From positions 34,483,250-34,547,249 of the forward strand of contig OW028579.1 of the NCBI GenBank assembly GCA_932294295.1: a stretch of 64,000 nucleotides of DNA, read 5' to 3'. Positions 1 to 12,787 of this stretch are shown here, one piece after another (within the stretch, counting starts at the first letter, position 1; each line of letters begins with the position of its first letter). Position numbers and translations under genes: made by a program. This DNA comes from Alitta virens (lineage: Eukaryota; Annelida; Polychaeta; Phyllodocida; Nereididae). Under the pieces are notes generated by a model. It was not told the origin of the DNA and made no database searches. It saw only the letters and a program-made list of their open reading frames with translations.

Positions 1-3000
1 ATGGTCAGACAGAAGAAGAACATTGGGGTAATTTGAATATGGCGGTCTTGCAAATGATACCTTTTGCTGTCAATTGTCATGTTAAATGTGTTTTGTTATC
101 CCTCTCTACATTGTATGAGAGGAGTGTTTTTCTACACTGAACTGTACGAGGGTCTTTTAGCTCTATATATTCTTTTCTAGACATGACAAAGTCAATTTTC
201 GAAGTTGAAATGTTTATTTATAGCCTGATACATATATTAAATGAAACATATGATATGACTAGACAGTAGAAAGGCAAGATGTTCAAATTCATAATGCTTC
301 ATGTGGGAGCGTCTCTTGGTGAAAATTTTGCAATTTTGTTTAGAAGATATCCTTTACAGACGAATATCAACCCATCCTCTGGTAACTGATATTCTTATGT
401 TTTCTTTGATGTAAAAAAATCTTTCTTCCCTATTTGAATTTTTGTTTCATAAGCCCAACAAAGCGTCTGCTGGATGATTTCCATTAAATCATTATAATGT
501 AAGTAGATTGTGTTCCAGTGACTTTGGGTAAAAAGGTTACACTTAAAAATTATGAGAGCCAAAAGTAAAGCACCTTCTTCATTTTCTTCAAGGTATATGA
601 AAAGGGCCACATCCAGGTTCCTGATAATAATTTTGTTTTAATTTGTACCATATTTTACTACAAAAGATACAAAATAGTCATTTAATAACGTATGTACTGT
701 GAATGTGCACAAAGAAATTCCACCTCTCTTGATAATTCCAAGGTATTGTCTCCTATCACAGAGTTTAATTACAGAGAAAGATCAGTTCTGGCCTATTTCT
801 CAAGTGTTAAAAAATGATATATATTTTTTAATATATTGATTATTAATTAATGTAAAAGAAAAAGTGATAACATCACAATTAATAACTAAAAGAACAACAA
901 CTGATAGCTATATGCACCTATAAATATACAGACAGTTCTTAACTCTTCTGCCTGAGAGTGAATAAACCTATTTCCAATGCCCTTTTTAGCGTGTACCAAC
1001 ATGGGAATCACATCATCTGACCACTGTTTAGTATAGCCACAGAGTTGAGTCATTATGAAAGAGGTAAATTCAGATATAAAATTATAAATATTCTTCATGT
1101 TACAAGTTGTATGATCATGGAAGAGGTTGTATACATTTTATGATAGAAATAACTGTAAGACACTTCCTGCTTATAATTTAGTTCGCCATACAAGAATTAC
1201 ATGCCTGTAAAAGCTGTGGTAATATGAACTATTGTGCACATCACATTTAAAGCATTTTAATCTAAGTATTAAAACTATATGCATCAATTTTGAAAATTAT
1301 GACACTAAAGATTAACAATGTTGTTTACAGTGGTTTTCAGTGCCCTGAGTCTGCTGTGCCTTGTTACATTTAGGATTTCCCTTTCTTGGGATCTTTCCTA
1401 CTTCACATACATTAATGTGATGAGATTGTTATCAGTAATTGTTGTAGTTTGTGTAGCTGTAATTTAAATTCACTATAATATTTGTCTCACTCTTATTACA
1501 CAAACATAAATAATTGGACTGAACCAGTTTCAAAGTTTGATATATGTTGTTCTATTTGGTAATAGCAATTTAAAAAAAATATCTTATATATAATAACACA
1601 TCATGTATAGCAAACCGGGTATTGCTCTCTCATAGCCGTTGTTAATTAACTCTGTAACACAGCTATTATAATAGGGCTTTCATCATACAATGATAGAACA
1701 ATGGTAGACTCAGGTTTGATATACGAATTGAGCCTTCTGATATAATTCATCATGTTCATATAAATAGGAAACATATATTTAGTCTTACCCATGTCATCCA
1801 CCATAGTTATTATTTATGAGGTGACATAGAATGACATATTTTCAATCAGCCAATCATGCCAGCTGTCTGTGTAGATCATGTAGATTTTGACTGTTTAAGT
1901 GACACTTGTCGCAGGTCTTTTTTAAGATCCTAATTCTACTTTATTTTATTCTATCATAAGCGATGCAAAACAATAATATGATAATTCATACAGTTATTCA
2001 TGAGTGTCTCAATAATGTTATTCCATGCACGCGTATTCTTTTTTATTATTATGACTGCTTAATCAGTTTTGGTAAGCTTTTTGTTTAATCAGTTAAATAA
2101 CTTTGAATAATATAAAATGAATTTGTTACCATTGCATGTAGATTATTGGTTTTTACATCCCCCGCATTATGTTGCCTTGTGTTCTTGTGCTTTCTGTAGA
2201 AACTGAGTGTATACCGTAGACTATAATAAAACAGGATAATCAATAAGCCATACAACTTAAGTCTGTACTTCAACTGTTAGCACATAGGTCTATGGCAAAT
2301 ACACACATTTTCAATGTTATGTTATTGAAATATTCATATTCAACAAGTTACCAGTTCTATTAATGCTGAAGAAAAGTTTCAGTGTGGTTTTGATTTGAAT
2401 AACTATTACATGTTACCTACTGATACTTCAAGTTACCTAGCATGGCTTATATGTGCAAACACATATCTATATCCAGCCAATGTATTTGCCATGATAACCA
2501 CAAAATATTATACACAAAATGTTATCAGAAACATTTTAGCTAGTCTGTTGGTACTTCAGGATTTAAAATATATTCCCCCACCTTAAGAATAACAAAGGAA
2601 TTTAATGATATAAGGTACACTTAGTCCACTGTGGTCCCATTATGAATTTACAGGGATTTAACTTGATATAATTATATTTGACAAACATGGTTTCCCTTTT
2701 CTTTAGTATTTTCTACTCAGTAGTGTAGAAATGTTTTATGAACCAATGGATCGTCTAAGTAGTGTCCCAATTAGCATTTACTTCACCATCAAGAGAACCT
2801 CACCATTAAAACCAGTAAATTGTTTATCCAAGGTTCGTCTTGATATGGAGTTCCACTGCATATTTTGTACCAATGGGGTCACAATTTTGAGCATACGGTG
2901 TGTATATTTTACAATTCCTCTTCCATAATTAGACTGTAAGTACATTTTATTGGTAAACTCAAAATATTTTGAAATTGATTGACATTGTTCTGAAAACTTA

Positions 3001-3161
3001 GACAAAACTTCAAAATTAGTATATTCAAGAATGTTTGTTGAGTTTCAGGTTGGGGGAGCCCATTCAAAACTGCTCAAAGCGCAACAAGCAAAGGGGACCC
3101 GTTTGTTGGTAAAATTGATATTTCAGAAACAACCAATCTCAATCCAATTGTGTCATAGAAC
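1..3161. repeat. Left arm of a giant inverted repeat (palindrome)
   Basis: This arm is the reverse complement of 3215-6375. Position x pairs with 6376-x at both extremities and at the interior points I checked, so there is no net insertion or deletion over about 3.16 kb. I saw roughly ten single-base differences (for example near 43, 62, 431, 1519, 2830, 2985 and 3156), so divergence is well below 1 percent. The arm is still paired at base 1, so it probably continues to the left of the window. Only short open frames occur in it, each under 80 codons, and none resembles a protein I know. The two arms carry the same frames in mirror image, with a few amino acid differences. Confidence 0.97.
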
Positions 3162-3214
3162 CTTTCAATACCATCAGACTTTCTTCTCTGACCTATCATC
3201 TATTTACTGGTAAA
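3162..3214. other. Unpaired spacer at the centre of the palindrome
   Basis: These 53 bases separate the two arms and do not pair with each other. The inner arm ends are CAATTGTGTCATAGAAC on the left and GTTCTGTGACACAATTG on the right, with one mismatch. The join is the place where long reads would confirm or refute the structure. Confidence 0.9.
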
Positions 3215-6200
3215 GTTCTGTGACACAATTGGATTGAGATTGGTTGTTTCTGAAATATCAATTTTACCAACAAACGGGTCCCCTTTGCTTGTTGCGCTTT
3301 GAGCAGTTTTGAATGGGCTCCCCCAACCTGAAACTCAACAAACATTCCTGAATATATTAATTTTGAAGTTTTGTCTAAGTTTTCAGAAAAATGTCAATCA
3401 ATTTCAAAATATTTTGAGTTTACCAATAAAATGTACTTACAGTCTAATTATGGAAGAGGAATTGTAAAATATACACACCGTATGCTTAAAATTGTGACCC
3501 CATTGGTACAAAATATGCAGTGGAACTCCATATCAAGACGAACCTTGGATAAAAAATTTACTGGTTTTAATGGTGAGGTTCTCTTGATGGTGAAGTAAAT
3601 GCTAATTGGGACACTACTTAGACGATCCATTGGTTCATAAAACATTTCTACACTACTGAGTAGAAAATACTAAAGAAAAGGGAAACCATGTTTGTCAAAT
3701 ATAATTATATCAAGTTAAATCCCTGTAAATTCATAATGGGACCACAGTGGACTAAGTGTACCTTATATCATTAAATTCCTTTGTTATTCTTAAGGTGGGG
3801 GAATATATTTTAAATCCTGAAGTACCAACAGACTAGCTAAAATGTTTCTGATAACATTTTGTGTATAATATTTTGTGGTTATCATGGCAAATACATTGGC
3901 TGGATATAGATATGTGTTTGCACATATAAGCCATGCTAGGTAACTTGAAGTATCAGTAGGTAACATGTAATAGTTATTCAAATCAAAACCACACTGAAAC
4001 TTTTCTTCAGCATTAATAGAACTGGTAACTTGTTGAATATGAATATTTCAATAACATAACATTGAAAATGTGTGTATTTGCCATAGACCTATGTGCTAAC
4101 AGTTGAAGTACAGACTTAAGTTGTATGGCTTATTGATTATCCTGTTTTATTATAGTCTACGGTATACACTCAGTTTCTACAGAAAGCACAAGAACACAAG
4201 GCAACATAATGCGGGGGATGTAAAAACCAATAATCTACATGCAATGGTAACAAATTCATTTTATATTATTCAAAGTTATTTAACTGATTAAACAAAAAGC
4301 TTACCAAAACTGATTAAGCAGTCATAATAATAAAAAAGAATACGCGTGCATGGAATAACATTATTGAGACACTCATGAATAACTGTATGAATTATCATAT
4401 TATTGTTTTGCATCGCTTATGATAGAATAAAATAAAGTAGAATTAGGATCTTAAAAAAGACCTGCGACAAGTGTCACTTAAACAGTCAAAATCTACATGA
4501 TCTACACAGACAGCTGGCATGATTGGCTGATTGAAAATATGTCATTCTATGTCACCTCATAAATAATAACTATGGTGGATGACATGGGTAAGACTAAATA
4601 TATGTTTCCTATTTATATGAACATGATGAATTATATCAGAAGGCTCAATTCGTATATCAAACCTGAGTCTACCATTGTTCTATCATTGTATGATGAAAGC
4701 CCTATTATAATAGCTGTGTTACAGAGTTAATTAACAACGGCTATGAGAGAGCAATACCCGGTTTGCTATACATGATGTGTTATTATATATAAGATATTTT
4801 TTTTAAATTGCTATTACCAAATAGAACAACATATATCAAACTTTGAAACTGGTTCAGTCAAATTATTTATGTTTGTGTAATAAGAGTGAGACAAATATTA
4901 TAGTGAATTTAAATTACAGCTACACAAACTACAACAATTACTGATAACAATCTCATCACATTAATGTATGTGAAGTAGGAAAGATCCCAAGAAAGGGAAA
5001 TCCTAAATGTAACAAGGCACAGCAGACTCAGGGCACTGAAAACCACTGTAAACAACATTGTTAATCTTTAGTGTCATAATTTTCAAAATTGATGCATATA
5101 GTTTTAATACTTAGATTAAAATGCTTTAAATGTGATGTGCACAATAGTTCATATTACCACAGCTTTTACAGGCATGTAATTCTTGTATGGCGAACTAAAT
5201 TATAAGCAGGAAGTGTCTTACAGTTATTTCTATCATAAAATGTATACAACCTCTTCCATGATCATACAACTTGTAACATGAAGAATATTTATAATTTTAT
5301 ATCTGAATTTACCTCTTTCATAATGACTCAACTCTGTGGCTATACTAAACAGTGGTCAGATGATGTGATTCCCATGTTGGTACACGCTAAAAAGGGCATT
5401 GGAAATAGGTTTATTCACTCTCAGGCAGAAGAGTTAAGAACTGTCTGTATATTTATAGGTGCATATAGCTATCAGTTGTTGTTCTTTTAGTTATTAATTG
5501 TGATGTTATCACTTTTTCTTTTACATTAATTAATAATCAATATATTAAAAAATATATATCATTTTTTAACACTTGAGAAATAGGCCAGAACTGATCTTTC
5601 TCTGTAATTAAACTCTGTGATAGGAGACAATACCTTGGAATTATCAAGAGAGGTGGAATTTCTTTGTGCACATTCACAGTACATACGTTATTAAATGACT
5701 ATTTTGTATCTTTTGTAGTAAAATATGGTACAAATTAAAACAAAATTATTATCAGGAACCTGGATGTGGCCCTTTTCATATACCTTGAAGAAAATGAAGA
5801 AGGTGCTTTACTTTTGGCTCTCATAATTTTTAAGTGTAACCTTTTTACCCAAAGTCACTGGAACACAATCTACTTACATTATAATGATTTAATGGAAATC
5901 ATCCAGCAGACGCTTTGTTGGGCTTATGAAACAAAAATTCAAATAGGGAAGAGAGATTTTTTTACATCAAAGAAAACATAAGAATATCAGTTACCAGAGG
6001 ATGGGTTGATATTCGTCTGTAAAGGATATCTTCTAAACAAAATTGCAAAATTTTCACCAAGAGACGCTCCCACATGAAGCATTATGAATTTGAACATCTT
6101 GCCTTTCTACTGTCTAGTCATATCATATGTTTCATTTAATATATGTATCAGGCTACAAATAAACATTTCAACTTCGAAAATTGACTTTGTCATGTCTAGA

Positions 6201-6375
6201 AAAGAATATATAGAGCTAAAAGACCCTCGTACAGTTCAGTGTAGAAAAACACTCCTCTCATACAATGTAGAGAGGGATAACAAAACACATTTAACATGAC
6301 AATTGACAGCAAAACGTATCATTTGCAAGACTGCCATATTCAAATTACCCCAATGTTCTTCTTCTGTCTGACCAT
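3215..6375. repeat. Right arm of the giant inverted repeat
   Basis: This is the reverse complement of 1-3161. Two stretches look slightly exon-like on the plus strand: about 3387-3566, bounded by a TTTTCAG acceptor and a GTGAGG donor, and about 5756-5981, preceded by a TATTATCAG acceptor. The encoded peptides match nothing I recognise. Diverged copies of the 4.9-5.9 kb part are found at 6.7-7.4 and 8.4-9.0 kb and do not keep those frames open, so I treat the arm as repeat DNA rather than a gene. The pairing stops at 6375. Confidence 0.97.
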
Positions 6376-6720
6376 CATATTCAAATTACCCAAATGCCTC
6401 TCTGACAGCTGTGTGTGTGTGTGTGTTTTCATAGTTCACTGTAATGTCTGTTGAAGAAACTGCAACGATAGTTATAAAAACAGACCTCATACAGTTCAAT
6501 GTAGACAAGACAACAAAGCAAAACATTCTTGGCTGCTATTTTGTTCATTGCATTAATATTATCCAAATGGACATCTTCTGTCTCAATTTCTAGACATCTG
6601 TGTTTCGGCCAAAGCTCCTTGAACAATGCTACTGAAAATTATGAAAGAATAGTTATGCGCACTATTAAATATATAGACTGCTCTTGTGAATTAATATCAG
6701 TTGCTTGGAGAGATGACTAA
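6376..6720 (+). repeat. Diverged partial copy of the palindrome's outer end
   Basis: The part around 6470-6620 resembles 6220-6380 of the right arm: both carry a motif reading CATACAGTTCARTGTAGA or close to it, followed by similar spacing to TTCTTCTGTCT or TCTTCTGTCTC. The similarity is patchy and there is a short GT microsatellite at 6413-6426. I see no gene here. Confidence 0.5.
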
Positions 6721-6749
6721 TCCGAGTAAAATACTGAATAAAGTTACGA

Positions 6750-7570
6750 ACTAAATGAAGTGCAACAAACTCAGGGTACCAGAAACCTGTGAACAATATT
6801 GCTAATGGTTACCAGTTGGTGCATACATCACCAGCAGTAATGTTTTATATTGTATAGCATTATGATAGGTTATACACAAGCTATTCTGTGCAAACACTTC
6901 CACCAAGTCTTGTTAAGCCAAAGTTTAAGCAGGAAATAAGAGTTATTCCTATCATTTAGCATACATAATCTCTTTGGGTGACCATACAACTGCTAGAATC
7001 TGACTATTAGATAACATATTTGACCTTAACTCTGTGCCTATGTCTCAACTGGGGGGGTTTTAGTTCAAAGTGAATGTCATGTCATGTGACTGCCTTGCTT
7101 GCAAAAGCCAAAATGCCATTGAAATTAGCATCAAAGAGGAAAGCATTGTTGCATTGTTTGGTGATAGCTTTCTTTGGTCTCTTAAATATAATACACGGTG
7201 TTTTGACAGGAAACAAAAGCTTGGAAATATTAAGAAATGTTTAAATTTTTTGTACACATTCACTGTAATATTTCATCAAAACAAATATTAGTTGCAATAT
7301 AATGAAGGAAATACAATAAGTGTAACCTTTTCCACCCATAGTCACTGAGTTACACTAACTACAAAAGGATAATGTTATGCAGACCTTGTTTTTTGTTCAA
7401 ACTTAACATGATATTGTGTTGTAGTTCTGGTGTAGGATAAATTAATCTGTGTATATTTCAGTTATGCTATCCTTACTGTATACATTTTCAGTAAAATGTG
7501 AACAACATATTTCTGATTATTTGTATTATTAGTGAGCTAAGAAGTATATATATAAACCTCTCACCTTTCA
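6750..7570 (+). repeat. Diverged copy A1 of a unit from the palindrome arm
   Basis: This segment aligns with 5020-5900 of the right arm and more closely with 8405-9165. Shared landmarks are ACTCAGGG followed by a CCAGAAACC-like stretch, TTATACACAAGCTA, CATACAACTGCTAG, CTCTGTGCCTATGTCTCAAC and CACATTCACTGTAATATTTC. Small insertions and stops break every frame relative to the arm, so it is a decayed repeat. Confidence 0.8.
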
Positions 7571-8059
7571 ATTTGGTTGAACTACCTGAGCAGGCTTGCT
7601 TTGTGACTGCCTTCCATGCAGGAAACTTAACTCTTATATTATATTGACACATTGCACTGCATCTTAGAAAATGCTTATATCATTATTGGATGCATGTGTA
7701 AATATTGGGATAGTATACTGGCATATACCCCTTTGATTACGTTGGTATTGAATTATAGCCCCCATTGCTGGCCCTCTCATCATGCAGGTATTTGCCCAAT
7801 TGCTGCCAGTTTCTGCATAGGGGATGCATTCCTCAACATATATTAGGAGGGAAACTATCTTAAGAGTCATTAAGACTAGGAAGTTTGGGTAAGTTTGAAG
7901 TTCTGTATATTGTAATATTTTTATTTATTCTGACTTTGATTTGAAATTTCTGAAATAGTTTCAAAGTTAGATTTTTTTTTTTCCGGTTATGATTATTTCT
8001 TGTTGTTTGAGCATGTCGTTTTATATACATACTCACTGCACTTATGTGCATTGATATGA

Positions 8060-8400
8060 AATCACTGCCTAACCCCCCTTGTGCAGTCTACTAAGTGGTT
8101 ACCAGTGCACAGTTTTTCTCAAAGTCTCAGTTTTATTGACTTTTGTTTAATTTTGGATAAAAGGTTTGCATCTTTTGTATTTGATTTTAAATTTGAGAAA
8201 TAAGTATGTAGCATTTGTTTTAGGTAATTTTGTTTACAAATAATACAGTTATGTATGTGTTTTGTAGGTGTTTTTTTTTTAAGTAGGCCACAAGGATAGT
8301 CTATACTAAGGTGATTTCACTAAAGAATGAGAATAAGTAAGTGCTTCTCTATGGCCAGTTTAATTAGTCAGTTTCTTTAACTTTCACAATAATTATTTTG
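8060..8400 (+). repeat. Repeat unit B, copy 1
   Basis: The segment begins near CTACTAAGTGGTTACCAGTGCA and includes TTGATTTTAAATTTGAG, TTTTGTTTACAAATAATA, then AGTCTATACTAAGGTGATTT and CAGTTTAATTAGTCA. The same order of blocks recurs near 9455-9700, and in part near 10060-10250 and 10540-10740, giving a loose series of four diverged copies. No coding potential is seen. Confidence 0.7.
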
Positions 8401-8404
8401 CAAT

Positions 8405-9165
8405 TTATTGTTAGTGGTTACTAGTTTGATGCATACATTTCTCAGAAATAGAGTACATCACCAGCTGCAATGTTTTATATTGTATATCATTAGCATAGGT
8501 TATACACAAGCTACTCTGTACAATCACTTCCACCAAGTCTAGTTAAGCAAAGGTTTAAGCAAGAAATATGGGTTATTCCTATCATTAAGCATAATCTCAT
8601 TGGGTGATCATACAACTGCTAGGATATGACTATTAAATAACATATTTGACCTTACCTCTGTGCCTATGTCTCAACTAAGGGTTATACTTCAGATAGAAAG
8701 TCATATAATGTGATTGCCTTGCTTGCAAATACCAAAATGCCATTTGAAATGGGGGAGGGTACATGCCCTGAAGCATTGTTGGAAGAAAGCTGATTTTAGT
8801 CTCTTGAACATAATACATGGTGTTTTGACAGGAAGCAAAGGCTTCAAGATAGTTAAAATTATTTGAACACATTCACTGTAATATTTCATCACAAGAAATA
8901 TAATAAAGAAATTAGTGTAACCTTTTCAAACTACAAAATATCAATTTAAGTGTTATGCAGACCTTGTTAATTGAAAGATGCTCAAACTTGACAGGATATT
9001 GCATTCTGTTGTTCTTGAGCAGGATAAATAAATCTATGTATATTTCAGTTATGCTATATTTACTTTATAAATTTTCAGTCAAATGTGAACAAAATATTTC
9101 AGATTACCTGTATTTGTGGTGAGCTAAAAACTAATATATTAACCTCTCACCTTTCAAGTTGGTTG
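8405..9165 (+). repeat. Diverged copy A2 of the palindrome-derived unit
   Basis: This is a direct repeat of 6800-7570, at roughly 80 percent identity by eye over most of its length. It shares TTTTATATTGTATA, GTTATACACAAGCTA, CACTTCCACCAAGTCT and TGGTGTTTTGACAGGAA. It is the second of two ordered copies flanking the unit-B material, so A and B together form a higher-order duplication with a period of about 1.6 kb. Confidence 0.8.
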
Positions 9166-11080
9166 AAGTAAGATTACATGGATCAGAATTAAGTTTTTAT
9201 TATATGTGCATGTTTTGCAGTTTGTTTTGTTGTTTTATGTTTGTCCAGCATAGTTTTTGTTCTTTTTATGACAATGGACGTTCTTTGCACTGATGTGAAA
9301 GGTAACATGATCTCCTGAAAATGAATCTTTGAACCATATCTATAACAACATGTTGGATCTTGAATATACGATAAGGCACTGACCAGGTGTGCACAGATTT
9401 GGAACATACGTTCATTTTTTGGATTTTCTGAAACAATGATTTTTGTTAAATTTTGGTATAAGGTTAGCAACTTTTGTAATTGATTTTAAATTTGAGAAAT
9501 AATTATGTAGTTTTGGGTAATTTTGTTTACAAATAATAAAGTTATGTATGTGTTTTGTAGTTTGCCTTTTTTAAAGTACGAGGATAGTGTATACTCGCGT
9601 GATGTTACTGAAGAATGAGAATAAGTAGGTTGAAATATGCTTCTCTATGACCAGTTTAATTAGTCATTTCTTTAACTTTCACAATAATTATTATGCAATT
9701 TATGTTTTAATTTTGAATCTAATGACATGTCGACTTTTTTTTTATAATTTTTCATTTTTTTTTGTAGTTATGCATATTGTAATAGTTAATTTTCTACTTT
9801 TGTAAAGTTCTTTAATCTTAAATTTCAAAAAAAATGTTTCTAAGATAGGTAGCTAGCTTTTTCGTTTTTGTAAGTTATATGTATTTCTAGTTTTCTTATG
9901 TTTCCAAAGTCTTTTATTTTTTTATGAATTTTATGACATTGGAGGGTGACCATGCTCTTGAACTCATATGAGATCAAGTGGAAGTGGTCATAAAAACAAA
10001 TCTGGACAATTCATACTCTCTGCATTGGTGTGCATTGATGTGAAACCAGTGTAATTATGCTGAATCTACTAAGTGGCTAACAGTGCAGGTTTTTTTCTGT
10101 TTTACTTTCACTTTTTTTTAAGCAAGCTAATACTCCATGGGTAGTGTATATTGAGGTGATTTATTTGCAGAGTGAATAAGTCAATGCTTTCCTATGGTAA
10201 GTTTAATTAGTCAGTTTCTTAAACTAAGACAATTGTTATTTTGTATTTAAGTTTCAATGTTAATAATAATGAATTGCGTTGTAAAATTAAATGTTTTAAA
10301 TTTTTCATTTTATTGTTCAAATAATGTTCTTGCCTGGTTTTTTTTTCCAGTTTGTCCAAAATAGTTTTAATTTTGTTCTTTTTATGCAATGTGTAAAGGT
10401 GTCCATGCCTTATGCCCTTGGGCACAGACAGGTGGTCATACATGTATGGGCATGCTCTCTACCCTGATGTGCACTGATGCAAATCAACCTCTTTGTGAAA
10501 TTATGATTAGTCACCTGAGTGAGTGTCCATAAAAACCTGATTTGCTTAGATGTGAGAATTAAGAATGTAGTATTTATTTTTTGGTAAATTTGTTTATATA
10601 TGATACAGTTGTGTGCATGTTTAGTTTCCTTCTTTATTTTTTATATTTTTTTGAAGTAGGCTAACACTACAATGATAGTGTATACTGAGGTGACTTAATT
10701 ACACAGTGAGATATAAATAAATCAAAATATGTGTAATGATGTTTTGCAGTTTTCTTTTTTTGCAAGTTTCTTCTTGTTTTATATATCCAAATTGTTTATT
10801 TGTATTCATTTTATGACAATGGAGGGTAACTATAACTCTGGGCATTGAAAATAAATACTGTCATTCTCTCTGCTGTTTGTGGGCATTTATGTTTTTCAAT
10901 AATAGTTCCATTGGCCATATATTGCTTCATGCTCTCTTGAAATTAATCTTTGAACTATAACCTGTTGGATCTTGAATATACCCTAAGGCACTGACCAGGT
11001 GGTCACACATGTCTGACATGCTCTGACTGATGTGCACTGATGTGGAACATACCTACTCTTGTTATTCTGCACTAATGCAT
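9166..11080 (+). repeat. Further unit-B copies and a related linker repeat
   Basis: Unit-B blocks recur at about 9455-9700, 10060-10250 and 10540-10740. A second block, with TTTGTCCA, TTCTTTTTATG and GTTGGATCTTGAATATA followed by AAGGCACTGACCAGG, occurs at about 9210-9400, again in part at 10345-10440, and at 10760-11010. Copies differ by many substitutions and indels. I see no genes in this stretch. Confidence 0.65.
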
Positions 11081-11094
11081 ACCCCAGTATCAAT

Positions 11095-11785
11095 AAAGAA
11101 AATAATTATCATAACTAAGGATGTATTTATCATCACTAAAGAAATAATTAAGAGTCAAATTTGATCACTAAAGAAAATAATCATGATCATTAACGAGCTC
11201 TGTAACAGATTATGTTACAATCTAATTACCATCATTGAGTTAATTATCATCACTAAAGAAAATAATTACGACGCTGACGAGTTATATAACGAGTTATGTA
11301 ACATAATAAGGACTAATTATTTTCACCTAAAAAAAATAATTATGATCATTAACAAGTTATGTAACATACTAAGCAGTAATTATCTTCACTTAAGAAAATA
11401 TGATCATTAACGAGTTATGTAACATACTTCATAAAAGAAAAATATTATGATCATTAACGAGTTATGTAATGAGTAATTATCATCACTAAAGAAAATAATC
11501 ACGATCATTAACGAGTTATGCAACATAATTATCATCACTAAAGAAAATAATCACGCTCATTAACGAGTTATGCAACATAATTATCATCACTAAAGAAAAT
11601 AATCACGATCATTAACGAGTTATGCAACATAATTATCTTCACTATAGAAATAATTACGATCATTAACAAGTTATGTAACATAATTATCTTGACTAAAGAA
11701 AATAATTATGCTCATTAATGAGTTATGTAACATAATTATCTTCACTAAAAAAAATTATGTTCATTAACGAGTTACGTCACAAATT
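11095..11785 (+). repeat. 52-bp satellite array, about 13 units
   Basis: The unit reads roughly CATAATTATCATCACTAAAG, then AAAATAATCACGATCATTAA, then CGAGTTATGCAA. It is most regular at 11470-11680, where successive units are exactly 52 bp apart. Units toward both ends are shortened and mutated. One 75-codon open frame at 11183-11410 is a by-product of the repeat. Confidence 0.93.
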
Positions 11786-11857
11786 ATGAATATTAATTAG
11801 CTCATGAATATTAATTAGCTCATGAATATTAATTGGCTCATGAATATTTATTAGCCA
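11786..11857 (+). repeat. 18-bp tandem repeat, four units
   Basis: The unit ATGAATATTAATTAGCTC is repeated four times without interruption. The first two units are identical, the third has one change and the fourth is degenerate. It directly follows the 52-bp satellite. Confidence 0.95.
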
Positions 11858-11873
11858 CTCCCCTTTTTCACGC

Positions 11874-11895
11874 GTCACTGAGCATGCTCAGTGAC
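11874..11895. repeat. Perfect 22-bp palindrome
   Basis: GTCACTGAGCA is followed directly by its reverse complement TGCTCAGTGAC. The flanks CCCCTTTTTCA and TGAAAAGAGGG extend the symmetry imperfectly to about 11860-11909. It could be the end of a fold-back element or a binding site; the sequence does not decide. Confidence 0.9.
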
Positions 11896-12006
11896 TCATG
11901 AAAAGAGGGTACCAGACCCTACCATATAGTAGTATTACTTATGTTATTATAGCTCATGTCTCACAATGTTATCATTGTTTCATTTTTATTTTTTATTGAT
12001 TTTTGA

Positions 12007-12744
12007 TATACTTTAAAAGGCTGCTGCTCCCCTAATATTAGTTCGATTTCCATCAAATAAAGACTTTATATGCATAATAAACAGGAATCAGTTGAAATTC
12101 AGAATTTCAATTAATGCTTGTGATCAATGATGAAAAAGCATGATTTACCCCATTCTTTGTATCATTCAAAATGCTAATAGCAATTGACACAATGGTCACG
12201 GCAGATTGCTATTACATATATAGGTTAATTGACTTCTACAAAACCCAAGGAAAAGTCCTTCCCATTGGCCAGTTGGCAGAATGAGTAGAAATTAATTGCA
12301 ATAAAGCTCATCCAAACATTGTATATATGATGGTCAAAACTATTTGATTGTACAATTTGAAAATGCCAAAGAGAAAAGCATCAGTCCAGCACCCTTTGTA
12401 CATCCTGCAGCATGGCAGTATATAATAGATAAGGTGAGGAAAATTAATAAGGTATACTGGGCAAAAACAAGAATATTCTTGTCAAAAACGCCCCCAACAT
12501 TAATCTCTGTTCTTTAATGTAGATAGTTAGATAGATAGATAGAGAGATAGATATGTAGATATGTAGATAGATAGTTTAGAGAGACAGATAGATTTATATG
12601 CTTATTATATAATATAAAATATCTCGCTTAATATTTGGTTTATTTTCGATACGAAAACACTTATGGAATCAGTATGAACTATACTACAATCCAGTATTTG
12701 TTTGACGAATATATTAGGGGAGCAGCAGCCTTTTAAAGTATATA
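12007..12744. mobile_element. Candidate non-autonomous TIR element
   Basis: The ends are inverted: TATACTTTAAAAGGCTGCTG on the left, continuing CTCCCCTAATAT, with its reverse complement at 12713-12744, giving about 32 bp of nearly perfect inverted repeat. The outermost bases allow a TA target duplication, as made by Tc1/mariner-type elements, but TA is too short to be proof. The interior of about 670 bp has no long frame and includes a GATA microsatellite. Confidence 0.75.
12521..12596 (+). repeat. GATA-type microsatellite
   Basis: Imperfect (GATA)n with interspersed GATATGTA and GAGA units lies inside the candidate TIR element. Confidence 0.9.
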
Positions 12745-12747
12745 CAA

Positions 12748-12760
12748 CCCCCCCCCCCCC
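12748..12760 (+). repeat. Poly(C) tract of 13
   Basis: There are thirteen uninterrupted C bases just outside the right inverted end of the neighbouring element. It is one of nine such G/C runs of 12 or more in the window. Confidence 0.95.
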
Positions 12761-12787
12761 TCCCTGCCTATGCCGACGCTGATGCTG

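Noticed and set aside
5278..5981. Possible exons in the palindrome arm (70 and 71 codons)
   Set aside because: They show some exon-like features, but diverged copies nearby do not preserve the frames and no protein family is recognised.
11095..11785. Regular repeat array considered as CRISPR
   Set aside because: Units are contiguous 52-bp satellite repeats without unique spacers, and the DNA is metazoan.
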